In this document: in pieces, positions 43,185 through 52,165 of the stretch | Layout of the letters: each line of letters starts with the position of its first letter | Position numbering within the stretch: the stretch's first letter is position 1 | Assembly (NCBI GenBank): GCA_035998495.1 | Contig: DASYHP010000085.1 | Coordinates: 62,001 to 126,000 of the forward strand | DNA: 64,000 bases | DNA from: Mesorhizobium_B sp035998495 | GTDB lineage: Bacteria > Pseudomonadota > Alphaproteobacteria > Rhizobiales > Rhizobiaceae | Reading direction: 5' to 3' | Translations under genes and position numbers: made by a program | Notes under the pieces: model-generated | Database searches by the model: none | What the model saw: only the letters and a program-made list of their open reading frames with translations | Told to the model about the DNA's origin: nothing

Positions 43185-44984
43185 TCAGGGCTCGTGCCAC
43201 CAGGTCATGAGCTGGTAGCCGTAGATGGGCGTCTTATCTGGACGCTTGATGCGGCTCCAATGCGCGAGCCACTGCTCGGGCAGATAATAGAGCGGCACGA
43301 CATAGGATCCGCTCATCAGGATGCGATCGAAGGCGCGCACGGCGTCCACGAAGTCAGGGCGGCCGCGCGCGACGAGCATGGCCTGGATCATGGCGTCGAT
43401 CGCCGGATCAGCCGCGCCGGCATAGTTGAACGTGCCCGGCCCGTCCCTTGTGGCCGATCCCCAGCGCCCCACCTGCTCGACGCCGGGCGACAGCGAGGAG
43501 GTGTACAGGAAGGAGATCACGTCGAAGTCGTAGTTCGTCAGCCGCTGCTGGTATTGTGCTGAATCGACCATGCGCAGCGACACGTCGATGCCGAGCCGCC
43601 CCAGCGTGGCGGCCCAGGCGGTGGCCAACTGCTCCGAATCGCGGCCCTTGAGCATGATCTCGAAGGCGAGCGGCTTGCCATCCGGCCCGACCAGCCGCCC
43701 GTCCTCCATGCGGAAGCCGGCGGCCTTCAGCTTCTCGAAGCCCCTGCGCAGGAACTCGCGGTCGCGGCCCGAGCCGTTGGACTGCGGCGGCTGCCATCCA
43801 CCCTCCAGGATCTCCGGCGTCACCGCATCGGGGAAAGGGGTCAGCAACGCCCGCTCGCCGGGGCTCGCCGGGCGGCCATGGGAGGACAGTTCGGAATTGT
43901 CCCAAAAGCTTTTCGTCCGCACATAGGCGCCCGACAGCAGGCTGCGGTTCACCCATTCGAAGTCAAACAGGCTGGCGAGCGCCTCGCGCACCGCGCGGTC
44001 CCGGAATTGCGGCCGGCGCGTGTTCATCACGAAGCCGAACATGCCAGAGGGGAGCTGCGTCTTGAACGTCTCCTGCACCACGTCCCCGCGGCGCGCGGCG
44101 GGGAAGCCGTATTGCCCCAGCCAACGGCCGCTGGAGGTCTCGATGAAGACGTCCACCAGCCCCGTCTTGAAGGCCTCGAACATGGCGTTCTCGTCGCCGA
44201 AATAGACGACGCGGATCTCGTCGTAATTGTCGAAGCCGCGCTTGGAGGGGATATCCTTGGCCCAGTAGTCGGGATTGCGGCGCAGGGTCACGCTTTCGCC
44301 GGGCCGCACGTTTTCGACGCGATAGGGGCCGCTGCCCAGGATCGGCGTCAGCGTGGATTTGTCGAAGTTCTCGCGGTCGATGGCGTGCTCGGGCAGCACG
44401 GGCATGAGGCCCAGGATGAGCGGCAGCTCGCGGTCGGGCTGCTTGAAGGTGAAGCGCACGCCGCGCTCGCCGACCTTTTCCATGCGTTCGATCTTCTTGG
44501 CCGTGGAGCCGTAGCGCGGCAGGCCTTTGTCGCGCAGGAGCTCCACCGTGAAGATCACGTCCTCCGGGCGGATCGGCCTGCCGTCGGAGAATTTCGCGCG
44601 CGGGTCGATGGTGAACTCGACGAAGGAGCGGGCGTCGTCCGTCTCCACGCTTTCGGCCACCAGCGGGTAGAGCGTGAAGGGCTCGTCGTTCGAGCGCAGC
44701 ATCAGGCTGTCAAAGGTGTTGTAGCCGAAGATGAGGTCAAGCAGGCCCCGCGCGCCGCTGCCTTGCACGATGAAGGGGTTCACGCTGTTGAACGTGCCGG
44801 TCCAGCCATAGGTGACGCGGCCGCCTTTGGGCGCGTCCGGGTTCACATAGGAAAAGTGCTGGAAGTCCGGGGGCAGGGCGGGTTCGCCATGCATGGCGAT
44901 GCCGTGCTTCGGCTCGGCGGACGCCGCTGACGCGAACGCGCAGATTGCGATGAGGATGAAAGTGCGGGTAAGGAAACGCAGCAT
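43185..44984 (-). CDS. Extracellular solute-binding protein, family 5 (YejA-like peptide binding)
   Basis: A 599-residue periplasmic binding protein with signal peptide (1-23, CAFASAASA-EP). SBP_bac_5 features are FSYVNPDAPKGGRVTYGWTG, FTIDPRAKFSDGRPIRPEDV, ILGSGPYRVENVRPGESVTL and YPQWLAHW-like C-terminal DKTPIYGYQLMTWW. It resembles YejA-type microcin C/oligopeptide receptors. No permease or ATPase gene is adjacent, so it must work with a transporter encoded elsewhere. Confidence 0.92.
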   Translation of the reverse strand: MLRFLTRTFILIAICAFASAASAEPKHGIAMHGEPALPPDFQHFSYVNPDAPKGGRVTYGWTGTFNSVNPFIVQGSGARGLLDLIFGYNTFDSLMLRSNDEPFTLYPLVAESVETDDARSFVEFTIDPRAKFSDGRPIRPEDVIFTVELLRDKGLPRYGSTAKKIERMEKVGERGVRFTFKQPDRELPLILGLMPVLPEHAIDRENFDKSTLTPILGSGPYRVENVRPGESVTLRRNPDYWAKDIPSKRGFDNYDEIRVVYFGDENAMFEAFKTGLVDVFIETSSGRWLGQYGFPAARRGDVVQETFKTQLPSGMFGFVMNTRRPQFRDRAVREALASLFDFEWVNRSLLSGAYVRTKSFWDNSELSSHGRPASPGERALLTPFPDAVTPEILEGGWQPPQSNGSGRDREFLRRGFEKLKAAGFRMEDGRLVGPDGKPLAFEIMLKGRDSEQLATAWAATLGRLGIDVSLRMVDSAQYQQRLTNYDFDVISFLYTSSLSPGVEQVGRWGSATRDGPGTFNYAGAADPAIDAMIQAMLVARGRPDFVDAVRAFDRILMSGSYVVPLYYLPEQWLAHWSRIKRPDKTPIYGYQLMTWWHEP

Positions 44985-45175
44985 TGACCGGCTTTTGGGG
45001 GACTCGATTCGCTGGCCTTTATGATGGGCGCGGTCCGCGGCGGCAATGCGGCGCGGCGCTTAGCGCACCAAGCTTCCGAGGCAAGGGCCAGTCATCCTGT
45101 TGCCTCATTTTTGAGAGAGGCACCGCCTCGACGCGGCGCGACCGCCGGCCACGAACCCCGAGGGAAAATAGCACG

Positions 45176-45805
45176 ATGACGACCAAAACCGCCTTGGCGC
45201 TGCGCGCGCTGCCCGTCCTGGCCGGCGCCTTTGGGCTGATGGCGTTCGGCGCCGCGCCGGCCGCCGCTCAGCAACAGCAGGTGCCCCAAGGCTGGTTCAA
45301 GGCCTGCACCAATCAGAACGAGACCGACATCTGCAATGTGCAGAACATCACCACGGCCAGCACCGGCCAGCTCGTCACGGGCATCAGCCTGATCGAGCTC
45401 AAGGGCAAGGTGAACCGCAAGGTGTTCCAGGTCACGGTGCCGTCCGGCCGCCTGGTGCCTCCGGGCATCGGCCTGCAGGTGGACGGCGGCAAGGCCCAGA
45501 AGCTCGACTACATCATCTGCTTCCCCGACCGCTGCATCGCCGAGGTCCAGCTTTCCGATCAGCTCGTGAGCTCCTTCAAGAAGGGCACCGAGCTGACGCT
45601 GACTTCCGTGAACTTCCAGAACCAGCCGAACCCCATCAAGGTGTCGCTCAAGGGCTTCACCGGCGCTTTCGACGGCGCGCCGCTCCAGCAGGCCGACCTG
45701 GAGGACCGCCAGAAGAAGCTCCAGGAGTTCGTGAACAAGAACAACAACGACTTCGCCAAGAAGCTCAAGGAAGAGCAGGACAAGGCGAAGGCGGTCAGCA
45801 ACTAA
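45176..45805 (+). CDS. ialB: Invasion-associated locus B (IalB) family protein
   Basis: A 209-residue secreted protein: signal peptide to about residue 31 (GAAPAAA-QQQ), then the IalB domain (WFKACTNQNETDICNVQNIT; SLIELKGKVNRKVFQVTVPS; CFPDRCIAEVQLSDQLVSSF) with paired cysteines. The C-terminus is a charged helix (KKLQEFVNKNNNDFAKKLKE). Bartonella IalB helps erythrocyte invasion; in free-living Rhizobiales the role is unknown, probably envelope-related. ATG 45176 opens the signal peptide. A strong terminator follows. Confidence 0.93.
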   Translation: MTTKTALALRALPVLAGAFGLMAFGAAPAAAQQQQVPQGWFKACTNQNETDICNVQNITTASTGQLVTGISLIELKGKVNRKVFQVTVPSGRLVPPGIGLQVDGGKAQKLDYIICFPDRCIAEVQLSDQLVSSFKKGTELTLTSVNFQNQPNPIKVSLKGFTGAFDGAPLQQADLEDRQKKLQEFVNKNNNDFAKKLKEEQDKAKAVSN

Positions 45806-45830
45806 GCGGGCCTTGGCCTGAGCCGAAACA

Positions 45831-45860
45831 GGGGCCGCGCCTTGGGCGCGGCCCCTTTTT
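45831..45860. terminator. Rho-independent terminator between ialB and hspQ
   Basis: An 11-bp stem GGGGCCGCGCC (45831-45841) / GGCGCGGCCCC (45845-45855) with a TTG loop, then TTTTT. It is best for the plus-strand ialB transcript and may also stop hspQ. Confidence 0.85.
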
Positions 45861-45875
45861 ATTGTGGCGTCCCGG

Positions 45876-46199
45876 TCAGTGCCGGGCGTGGTCCTTCGGC
45901 CGGTACTGGCCGTCCGGCAGCCGGTCGAACATCTCCCCCAATTGCGGGTGCCGCACCGGCTCGCCCGAACTGTCCTCGAGCAGGTTCTGCTCGGACACAT
46001 AGGCAATGTATTCGGTTTCCGCGTTCTCCGCGAGAAGGTGGTAGAAGGGCTGGTCCTTGCGCGGCCGCACCTCGGCGGGGATTGCGTCGTACCATTCCTC
46101 CGTGTTGTTGAACTCGGGATCGACGTCGAAGATCACCCCCCGGAAGGGGAAGATCCGGTGACGGACCACCTGGCCGATCCGAAACTTGGCCGTTCTCAT
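45876..46199 (-). CDS. hspQ: Heat shock protein HspQ
   Basis: A 107-residue HspQ/YccV protein: KFRIGQVVRHRIFPFRGVIF, DVDPEFNNTEEWYDAIP, QPFYHLLAENAETEYIAYVS and EQNLLEDSSGEPVRHPQL are the full set of family motifs. In E. coli HspQ binds hemimethylated DNA and modulates Lon. The ATG at 46197-46199 (MRTAKFRIGQVVRHR) is preferred; a TTG five codons upstream is the alternative. Confidence 0.93.
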   Translation of the reverse strand: MRTAKFRIGQVVRHRIFPFRGVIFDVDPEFNNTEEWYDAIPAEVRPRKDQPFYHLLAENAETEYIAYVSEQNLLEDSSGEPVRHPQLGEMFDRLPDGQYRPKDHARH

Positions 46200-46322
46200 T
46201 TCCTGCGCCACCAAACTGTCTGGCTCCCTATGTGAGGGCCGGGCGCGCGGAAGGCAACCGCGCCTTGACCCGCGGCCGAGCGACGTTAGAGCGGAGCGGA
46301 CGAGCAGCGGCGGCGGGGAAGC

Positions 46323-47285
46323 ATGGCCGACATCCTGGGTCTGGTTCTTCCGTTCTTCGGGCTGATCTTTTCGGGCGTCCTCCTGGCCAGGCTGATGCGC
46401 CTGCCCATCGAGGCGCTGGGCTGGATGAACGCCTTCATCCTTTACCTCGCCCTGCCCGCGCTGTTCATCCAGCTCCTCGCCAGGACGCCCTTCGAGCGGC
46501 TGGCCGAGGGCGCGTTCATCCTGGGCTCGGTCCTTTCGACCTTCGTGGTGTTCGTGCTGGGCTTCGCCTTCTCCGCGCTTTTCATGCGCGACGGCGTGCC
46601 CTCCGCCGCCATGCGCGGCCTCGCCTCAGCCTATGGCAATATCGGCTATATGGGGCCGGGCTTGGCGCTGGTCGCGCTTGGACCCGAAGCGGCGGTGCCG
46701 GTCGCGCTGATCTTCTGCTTCGAGAACGTCATGCATTTCACGCTCGCGCCGCTTCTGATGGCGGCGGGCGGCGCCGAACGCGCGTCCCTGCCGAAACTGG
46801 CGCTCGGGGTCGTCTCGAAGATCGTGCTGCATCCCTTCGTGCTGGCCACGATGGTCGGCGTGGGCGCCGCCTATCTGGAGCTGCGGTTCCCCGTGGCCGT
46901 GGACCGCTACATCGACCTCCTGGCGCGGGGCGCCGCGCCTTGCGCGCTGTTCGCGATGGGCGTGACGCTCGCGCTCCGGCCCTTCGGCCGCGCGCCCGTC
47001 GAGCTCCTGCCCATCGCGCTCCTCAAGCTGATCGTCCACCCGGCGCTGGTCTACCTCGTGCTGGGCTGGATCGGGTCCTTCGACCCGTCCTGGGTGTTCA
47101 CGGCCGTGCTGCTCGCGGCCCTGCCGACGGCCACCAACGTCTTTGTGATCGCCAACCAGTATGGCGTCTGGACCGAACGCGCGTCGGCGGCGATCCTGCT
47201 CACCACCTGCGCGTCGGTGCTGACGCTGACGCTGCTGATCTATGCCGCCAAGTCAGGGATGCTGCCGCCCGACCCGTTCCCGTAA
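46323..47285 (+). CDS. AEC-family transporter
   Basis: A 320-residue membrane protein with about ten hydrophobic helices in two inverted halves, typical of the auxin efflux carrier family. Seen are LPFFGLIFSGVLLARLMRLP, FILYLALPALFIQLLA, YGNIGYMGPGLALVALGPEA and LPTATNVFVIANQYGVWTER. Exports or imports small carboxylates; the substrate is unknown. The 3' end overlaps the convergent UbiH-like gene by 33 bp. Confidence 0.92.
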   Translation: MADILGLVLPFFGLIFSGVLLARLMRLPIEALGWMNAFILYLALPALFIQLLARTPFERLAEGAFILGSVLSTFVVFVLGFAFSALFMRDGVPSAAMRGLASAYGNIGYMGPGLALVALGPEAAVPVALIFCFENVMHFTLAPLLMAAGGAERASLPKLALGVVSKIVLHPFVLATMVGVGAAYLELRFPVAVDRYIDLLARGAAPCALFAMGVTLALRPFGRAPVELLPIALLKLIVHPALVYLVLGWIGSFDPSWVFTAVLLAALPTATNVFVIANQYGVWTERASAAILLTTCASVLTLTLLIYAAKSGMLPPDPFP

Positions 47286-48467
47286 ATTATCCAGCAGGCC
47301 GGGAAGGCCCGAGCCGGGCGCCATGCCTTCGCGCATCGCCAAGGCCCGAAGCGGGGGGACCGCGTTGAGGGCGGCGAGCCCCGCGCCGCGCAGCATCTGC
47401 AGAGGCAGGAAGCTCGACAGCAGCGAGCCGTTGAGAAGCGCGACCGCTGCGCCGCGAATCGCGACATCCGCCCGTCGCGCGCGGTCGTAGCGCGCGAGAA
47501 ACGCCTCCGAACCGGGGTCTTCGCGGTGAAGCCTCGCCAGGGCGACGAGGTCGGCGACGTCGCGCAGGCCGAGGTTCAGCCCCTGCGCGCCGATGGGCGG
47601 CATCACATGGCCAGCTTCGCCGAGCAGCGCCACGCGGCGCGCGCCGAACCTTTCCGCCGTCGCGCTGGAAAGCGGAAAAACCTGCCGGCCGGGCTCGACC
47701 GTCACCTGGCCCAGCATGGACTGCATCTTCGCCTCGACCGCGAGCCCGAGCGCGGCGTCATCAAGGCCGAGGAGGCGTTCGGCTTCGCTGGGCCGCGTCA
47801 CCCAGACCAGGCTGGAGCGCCGTCCCGGCAGCGGCACCTGCGTGAACGGACCCTGCTCAGTGTGGAATTCCGTCGAGGTGAAGCCGTGGTCGCGGCTATG
47901 GGCGAAGGCCAGCACGAGCGCGCTTTGCGGCAGCGCGCGCGAGCGGGCCGCGATGCCCGCCGCCGTCCGCGCGGGGGAGTTCCGCCCGTCGGCGGCGGCC
48001 ACCAGCCTGGTTTCGAGATGCGTGCCGTCCGCGAACCCCGCGCGGGCGGAAAGGCCGTCGAGCCGCCAGCCTTCCACCAGAGCCTCGCGCCAAGTGACGC
48101 TTGGCTCGGCCTCGATCGCCCCGGCCAGCGCGGCGGCCAGCGCGCCGTTCGGGATGTTCCAGCCGAAACTGTCCAGCCCCGCCTCCCGCGCCTTGAAGCT
48201 GGCGGGCGGGGCGCGGAACAGCCGGTTCGTGATGTCGATGATGCGCATTTCGCGCAAGGGCGCGGCGTGGCGCTCGATTTTCGCGCGGACACCCAGCCGG
48301 TCCAAGAAGTCCAGGCCGGGCGCCATGATGGCGGTCGTGCGCCGGTCGGTTCCGTTCGGCTTCGGGCCGGCGAGCGCCACGCGAAAGCCGGCGCGGGCGA
48401 GCGCGAGTGCGGCGGCGAGGCCGACCAGCCCCGTGCCGGCGACGATCACGTCCGTGTTGCTCTTCAT
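47253..48467 (-). CDS. UbiH/UbiF/VisC-family FAD-dependent hydroxylase
   Basis: A 404-residue flavoprotein monooxygenase. It has the N-terminal Rossmann motif DVIVAGTGLVGLAAALALAR, the family motif RRTTAIMAPGLDFLDRLGV, AADGRNSPAR and RVALLGEAGHVMPPIGAQGL with NLGLRDVADL near the C-terminus. These are diagnostic of ubiquinone-biosynthesis hydroxylases (UbiH/F/Coq6). Which ring position it acts on is not predictable. ATG 48465-48467 gives MKSNTDVIVAGTG. Confidence 0.93.
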   Translation of the reverse strand: MKSNTDVIVAGTGLVGLAAALALARAGFRVALAGPKPNGTDRRTTAIMAPGLDFLDRLGVRAKIERHAAPLREMRIIDITNRLFRAPPASFKAREAGLDSFGWNIPNGALAAALAGAIEAEPSVTWREALVEGWRLDGLSARAGFADGTHLETRLVAAADGRNSPARTAAGIAARSRALPQSALVLAFAHSRDHGFTSTEFHTEQGPFTQVPLPGRRSSLVWVTRPSEAERLLGLDDAALGLAVEAKMQSMLGQVTVEPGRQVFPLSSATAERFGARRVALLGEAGHVMPPIGAQGLNLGLRDVADLVALARLHREDPGSEAFLARYDRARRADVAIRGAAVALLNGSLLSSFLPLQMLRGAGLAALNAVPPLRALAMREGMAPGSGLPGLLDNLRERVGRQHP

Positions 48468-48626
48468 CGCCGCCACCGGATCCGCACGCTTCTCGCTTGG
48501 GTATATGCGGCCCGCTGGCGCGATCAATCGCAAGCGGCTATTGGTCGCGAGCGCGAGCAGGCCGCTGTTGTGAGCAACCGTGGCGCGCGCTTGTTTCCAG
48601 GGAACCTTCGTGGGTATCATCAGGAC

Positions 48627-49472
48627 ATGTCGGGTGGCGCACATGGCGACGGGGCGCGACACGCAGCTTCTCCGTCCGAGGCGGGCGAAGCTGCGGGGCG
48701 CATGGCTTCTCTGCGCAGGCGCACCGGGTTCCAGGCGCCCGTGGTGAAGCCCAAGAAAGTCACGGCCCCGCAAGCCAAGGCGTTCTCCGTCCATCTCCTG
48801 ACGGCGTCCGGCTCGTTCCTGGCCTTCCTGTCGCTGGTCGCCGCGAGCGAGCAGCGCTGGACGGCGATGTTCTTCTGGCTGGGCCTGGCGCTGTTCGTCG
48901 ATGGGATCGACGGCCCCATTGCCCGCCGGCTTCAGGTCAAGGAGATCCTGCCGACCTGGTCGGGCGACGTGCTCGACAACGTGATCGACTATGTGACCTA
49001 TGTGCTCATTCCCGCCTTCGCGCTCTACCAGCGCGGCTTCATGGGGGAGGGGCTGTCCTTTCTGTCCGCCGCCATCATCGTCGTGTCGAGCGCGATCTAC
49101 TACGCCGACACCGGCATGAAGACCAAGGAGAACTTCTTCAAAGGGTTCCCGGTGGTCTGGAACATGGTGGTGTTCACGCTCTTCGTCATCGAACCCGGCG
49201 AGTGGGTGTCGTTCGCCGTGGTGGTGGTCGCCGGCCTGATGACCTTCGTGCCCATGTACTTCATCCATCCCGTGCGGGTGGAGCGCCTTCGCGGCCTCAA
49301 TCTGACGGTCACGCTGGCATGGTGCGCGCTGGCCGGCATCGCGCTGCTCCAAGACATGCACGCGCACCCCGTCGTCCGCACCGCCATCGCCGCCGTGGGC
49401 CTCTATCTCTTCTTCATCGGAGGCGTCATGCAGCTCTTCCCCCGGCTGGGCGCGAAGGACAAGCCGGCGTGA
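48627..49472 (+). CDS. pcs: Phosphatidylcholine synthase
   Basis: Condenses choline with CDP-diacylglycerol to make phosphatidylcholine, a pathway restricted to some bacteria such as rhizobia and Brucella. The CDP-alcohol phosphotransferase signature is present as DGIDGPIARRLQ ... GDVLDNVID. KAFSVHLLTASGSFLAFLSL, FPVVWNMVVFTLFVIEPGEW and IHPVRVERLRGLNLTVTLAW match Pcs. Eight hydrophobic segments place it in the inner membrane. ATG 48627 gives 281 residues; ATG 48702 would give 256, closer to known Pcs proteins. Its stop overlaps the next gene (GTGA). Confidence 0.95.
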   Translation: MSGGAHGDGARHAASPSEAGEAAGRMASLRRRTGFQAPVVKPKKVTAPQAKAFSVHLLTASGSFLAFLSLVAASEQRWTAMFFWLGLALFVDGIDGPIARRLQVKEILPTWSGDVLDNVIDYVTYVLIPAFALYQRGFMGEGLSFLSAAIIVVSSAIYYADTGMKTKENFFKGFPVVWNMVVFTLFVIEPGEWVSFAVVVVAGLMTFVPMYFIHPVRVERLRGLNLTVTLAWCALAGIALLQDMHAHPVVRTAIAAVGLYLFFIGGVMQLFPRLGAKDKPA

Positions 49473-50446
49473 CCCGCGCCATCGTCATCCACGAGCATGG
49501 CGGGCCGGACGTCCTGCGCTGGGAAGACCACGATCCTGGCCGGCCGGAGCCGGGCCAAGCGCTGATCCGGCACACGGCGGTGGGCCTCAACTTCATCGAC
49601 GTCTACTACCGCACCGGCCTTTACCCCGCGCCCGCCGGCCTGCCGCTGGTGCCGGGCAGCGAGGCCGCCGGCGTGGTCGAGGCGGTGGGGGAGGGCGTCG
49701 ATCGGCTGAAGCCCGGCCAGCGCGTCGCCTATACGGGCCGCGTCGGCGCCTATGCCGAACGGCGCGTGATCGCCGCCGACCAGTTGGTGCCGCTGCCCGA
49801 CGCCATCCCGGACGAGACGGCGGCGGCCATCATGCTCAAGGGCATGACGGCCGAATACCTCCTGCGCCGCACCTTCCGGGCGGATGCCGGCCACACCGTG
49901 CTGTTCCATGCCGCCGCGGGCGGCGTGGGCCTGATCTTCGGCCAATGGGCGAAGCATCTCGGGGTGACGGCGATCGGCACGGCCGGCTCGCCCGAGAAGG
50001 TCGAACTCGCCCGCCGGCACGGCTACGCCCATGTGATCGACTATTCCCGCGAGGATTTCGTGGCCCGCCTGCGCGAGATCACCGACGGCCGCATGTGCGA
50101 CGTGGTCTATGACGCGATCGGCAAGGACACGTTCCCGGCCTCGCTGGACGCGCTGAAGCCGCGCGGGCTTTTCGTGAGCTTCGGCCAGTCCTCCGGCCCC
50201 ATCCCGCCCTTCAGCATGGGACTGCTCGCGCAGAAGGGCTCGCTCTTCGCCACGCGGCCGACGCTCTTCACCTACAACGCGTCGCGCGAAGATTTGGAAG
50301 CCTCGGCCGCGGCATTGTTCGACGTGGTGGGGAAAGGCGCGGTCAAGGTCGCCATCGGCCAGCGCCACCCGCTTTCGGAGGCCGCGAAGGCCCAGGCCGA
50401 CCTCGAAGCGCGGCGCACCACGGGCGCGACGGTCCTGATGCCGTGA
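49469..50446 (+). CDS. Quinone oxidoreductase (zeta-crystallin type)
   Basis: A 325-residue NADPH:quinone reductase of the medium-chain dehydrogenase superfamily. It has GLNFIDVYYRTGLYPAPAGL, the Rossmann motif VLFHAAAGGVGLIFGQWAKH, the NADPH-type GTAGSPEKVELARRHGY and the C-terminal RRTTGATVLMP. No structural zinc ligands are present. GTG 49469 overlaps the pcs stop, implying co-translation. Confidence 0.94.
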   Translation: MTRAIVIHEHGGPDVLRWEDHDPGRPEPGQALIRHTAVGLNFIDVYYRTGLYPAPAGLPLVPGSEAAGVVEAVGEGVDRLKPGQRVAYTGRVGAYAERRVIAADQLVPLPDAIPDETAAAIMLKGMTAEYLLRRTFRADAGHTVLFHAAAGGVGLIFGQWAKHLGVTAIGTAGSPEKVELARRHGYAHVIDYSREDFVARLREITDGRMCDVVYDAIGKDTFPASLDALKPRGLFVSFGQSSGPIPPFSMGLLAQKGSLFATRPTLFTYNASREDLEASAAALFDVVGKGAVKVAIGQRHPLSEAAKAQADLEARRTTGATVLMP

Positions 50447-50587
50447 CGGGCAAACAAGTGTGAGCAGGCCGGATAGCGCCCGGATCGGCCTTGAGTTTTG
50501 CCGGGAAATCCTGATGCTCCTTCAAGCAAGGCGTGAAACCGCCTGAATTCGCGCCATTTCCGACGCGCACTGTTCCTGGAGCGGCTT

Positions 50588-52165
50588 TTGGATCCGAGGC
50601 CCGAACACCATCAGTCCCGCGCCTTACTCGATGTTCGCGGCCTGACCAAGATGTTCGGCGAGTTGCGCGCCTGCGACCGCATCGACTTGGGCGTCGCCTC
50701 CGGCGAGATCCACGCGCTTCTGGGCGAGAACGGCGCGGGCAAGTCCACGCTCGTCAAGATGCTGTTCGGCTCGCTGGAGCCGACCGCCGGCGCCATCTTC
50801 TGGAAGGGCCGGCCGGTGCGCATCACGAGCCCCGCCGAGGCGCGGCGCTTGGGGCTGGGCATGGTCTTCCAGCACTTCTCCCTTGTCGAGGCGTTGACGG
50901 CGGCCGAAAACATCGCGCTGTCGCTGCCCCCGGACACGCCGCTGCGCGCGGTGGCGAGCCGGGCCAAGGCGCTGTCGGAGGCCTATGGGCTCCCTCTCGA
51001 CCCGTCCGCTCTGGTGGGCGATCTTTCCGTGGGCGAGCGACAGCGCATCGAGATCATCCGCTGCCTGCTGCTCGAACCCGAGCTCGTGATCCTCGACGAG
51101 CCGACATCCGTGCTGACGCCGCAGGAGGCCGAGCGGCTGTTCGACACGCTGCGGCGGCTCAAGGGCGAGGGCAAGTCGATCCTCTACATCTCCCATCGGC
51201 TGAGCGAGGTGCAGCAGCTCTGCGACACCGCGACCGTGCTGCGCCACGGCAAGGTGGTGGCCCGCTGCGACCCGCGGGGGGAAACGCCCGCCACGCTCGC
51301 GCGCATGATGGTGGGCGCGGAGGTGGCCGCCGTTTCGCGCGCGCCGCTCGCCTCGGTCGCGCAAGGCGCGCCGCTGCTGGAGGTTCGTGATCTCAGCCGC
51401 GAGCCCGCGACGCCCTTTTCCGTTCGGCTCAAGGGCATCCGCCTGGCGGTCACCGCCGGCGAGGTGGTGGGCGTCGCGGGCGTCGCGGGCAACGGGCAGA
51501 CGGAGCTTTTCGAATCGCTTTCCGGCGAGCATCGGCAGGATGCGGCCTCGCTCGTGCGCATCGCCGGCGAGGATGCCGGGCGCATGGGCATTTCCGGCCG
51601 CCGCCGGCTGGGCGCGGGTTTCGTGCCGGAGGAGCGGCTGGGGCATGGCGCGGCCCCCCGGCTGCTCTTGTCCGAGAACCTGCTCCTGTCGCGCCACGCC
51701 ACCGACGCGCGGCAGTTCCTGGGCGGTGGTGGGGTTATCCGGCGCGGCGCCGTGGCGGCCGCCGCGCGCCGCATCTCGGAGCTGATGGACGTGCGCAAGG
51801 GCGCGCCCGACCCTGAAGCCGCCTCGCTCTCGGGCGGCAACCTCCAGAAATTCATCATCGGGCGCGAGCTCGACCGCAAGCCGCGCGTGCTCGTCGTCAA
51901 CCAGCCGACCTGGGGCGTGGACGCGGGCGCGGCGAGCCGCATCCGCAACGCGCTGGTGGAGCTGGCCCGGTCGGGCTCCGCCGTGCTCGTCATCAGCCAG
52001 GATCTCGACGAGCTCTTCGAGATCAGCGACCGCATCGCCGTGATGCATGACGGCACGCTCTCCGAGCCGCTGCCGCGTGGCGAGGCCACCTATGAGAAGG
52101 TCGGCCTGTTGATGGGCGGGGCGAGCCCATCGCACCACACGCTGCACCGGGAGATGGTGGCGTGA
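50588..52165 (+). CDS. Nucleoside/BMP-type ABC transporter, duplicated ATP-binding protein
   Basis: A 525-residue ATPase with two fused ABC domains. The first has Walker A GENGAGKSTLVKMLFG, signature LSVGERQRIEII and DEPTSVLTPQEAERLF. The second has the degenerate Walker A (GVAGNGQTELFESLSG) normal for the sugar/nucleoside CUT2-like group and signature LSGGNLQKFIIGRE. It powers uptake with the two permeases and the BMP receptor that follow. TTG 50588 is the best start (MDPRPEHHQSRALLDVRGLT). Its stop overlaps the permease GTG. Confidence 0.95.
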   Translation: MDPRPEHHQSRALLDVRGLTKMFGELRACDRIDLGVASGEIHALLGENGAGKSTLVKMLFGSLEPTAGAIFWKGRPVRITSPAEARRLGLGMVFQHFSLVEALTAAENIALSLPPDTPLRAVASRAKALSEAYGLPLDPSALVGDLSVGERQRIEIIRCLLLEPELVILDEPTSVLTPQEAERLFDTLRRLKGEGKSILYISHRLSEVQQLCDTATVLRHGKVVARCDPRGETPATLARMMVGAEVAAVSRAPLASVAQGAPLLEVRDLSREPATPFSVRLKGIRLAVTAGEVVGVAGVAGNGQTELFESLSGEHRQDAASLVRIAGEDAGRMGISGRRRLGAGFVPEERLGHGAAPRLLLSENLLLSRHATDARQFLGGGGVIRRGAVAAAARRISELMDVRKGAPDPEAASLSGGNLQKFIIGRELDRKPRVLVVNQPTWGVDAGAASRIRNALVELARSGSAVLVISQDLDELFEISDRIAVMHDGTLSEPLPRGEATYEKVGLLMGGASPSHHTLHREMVA

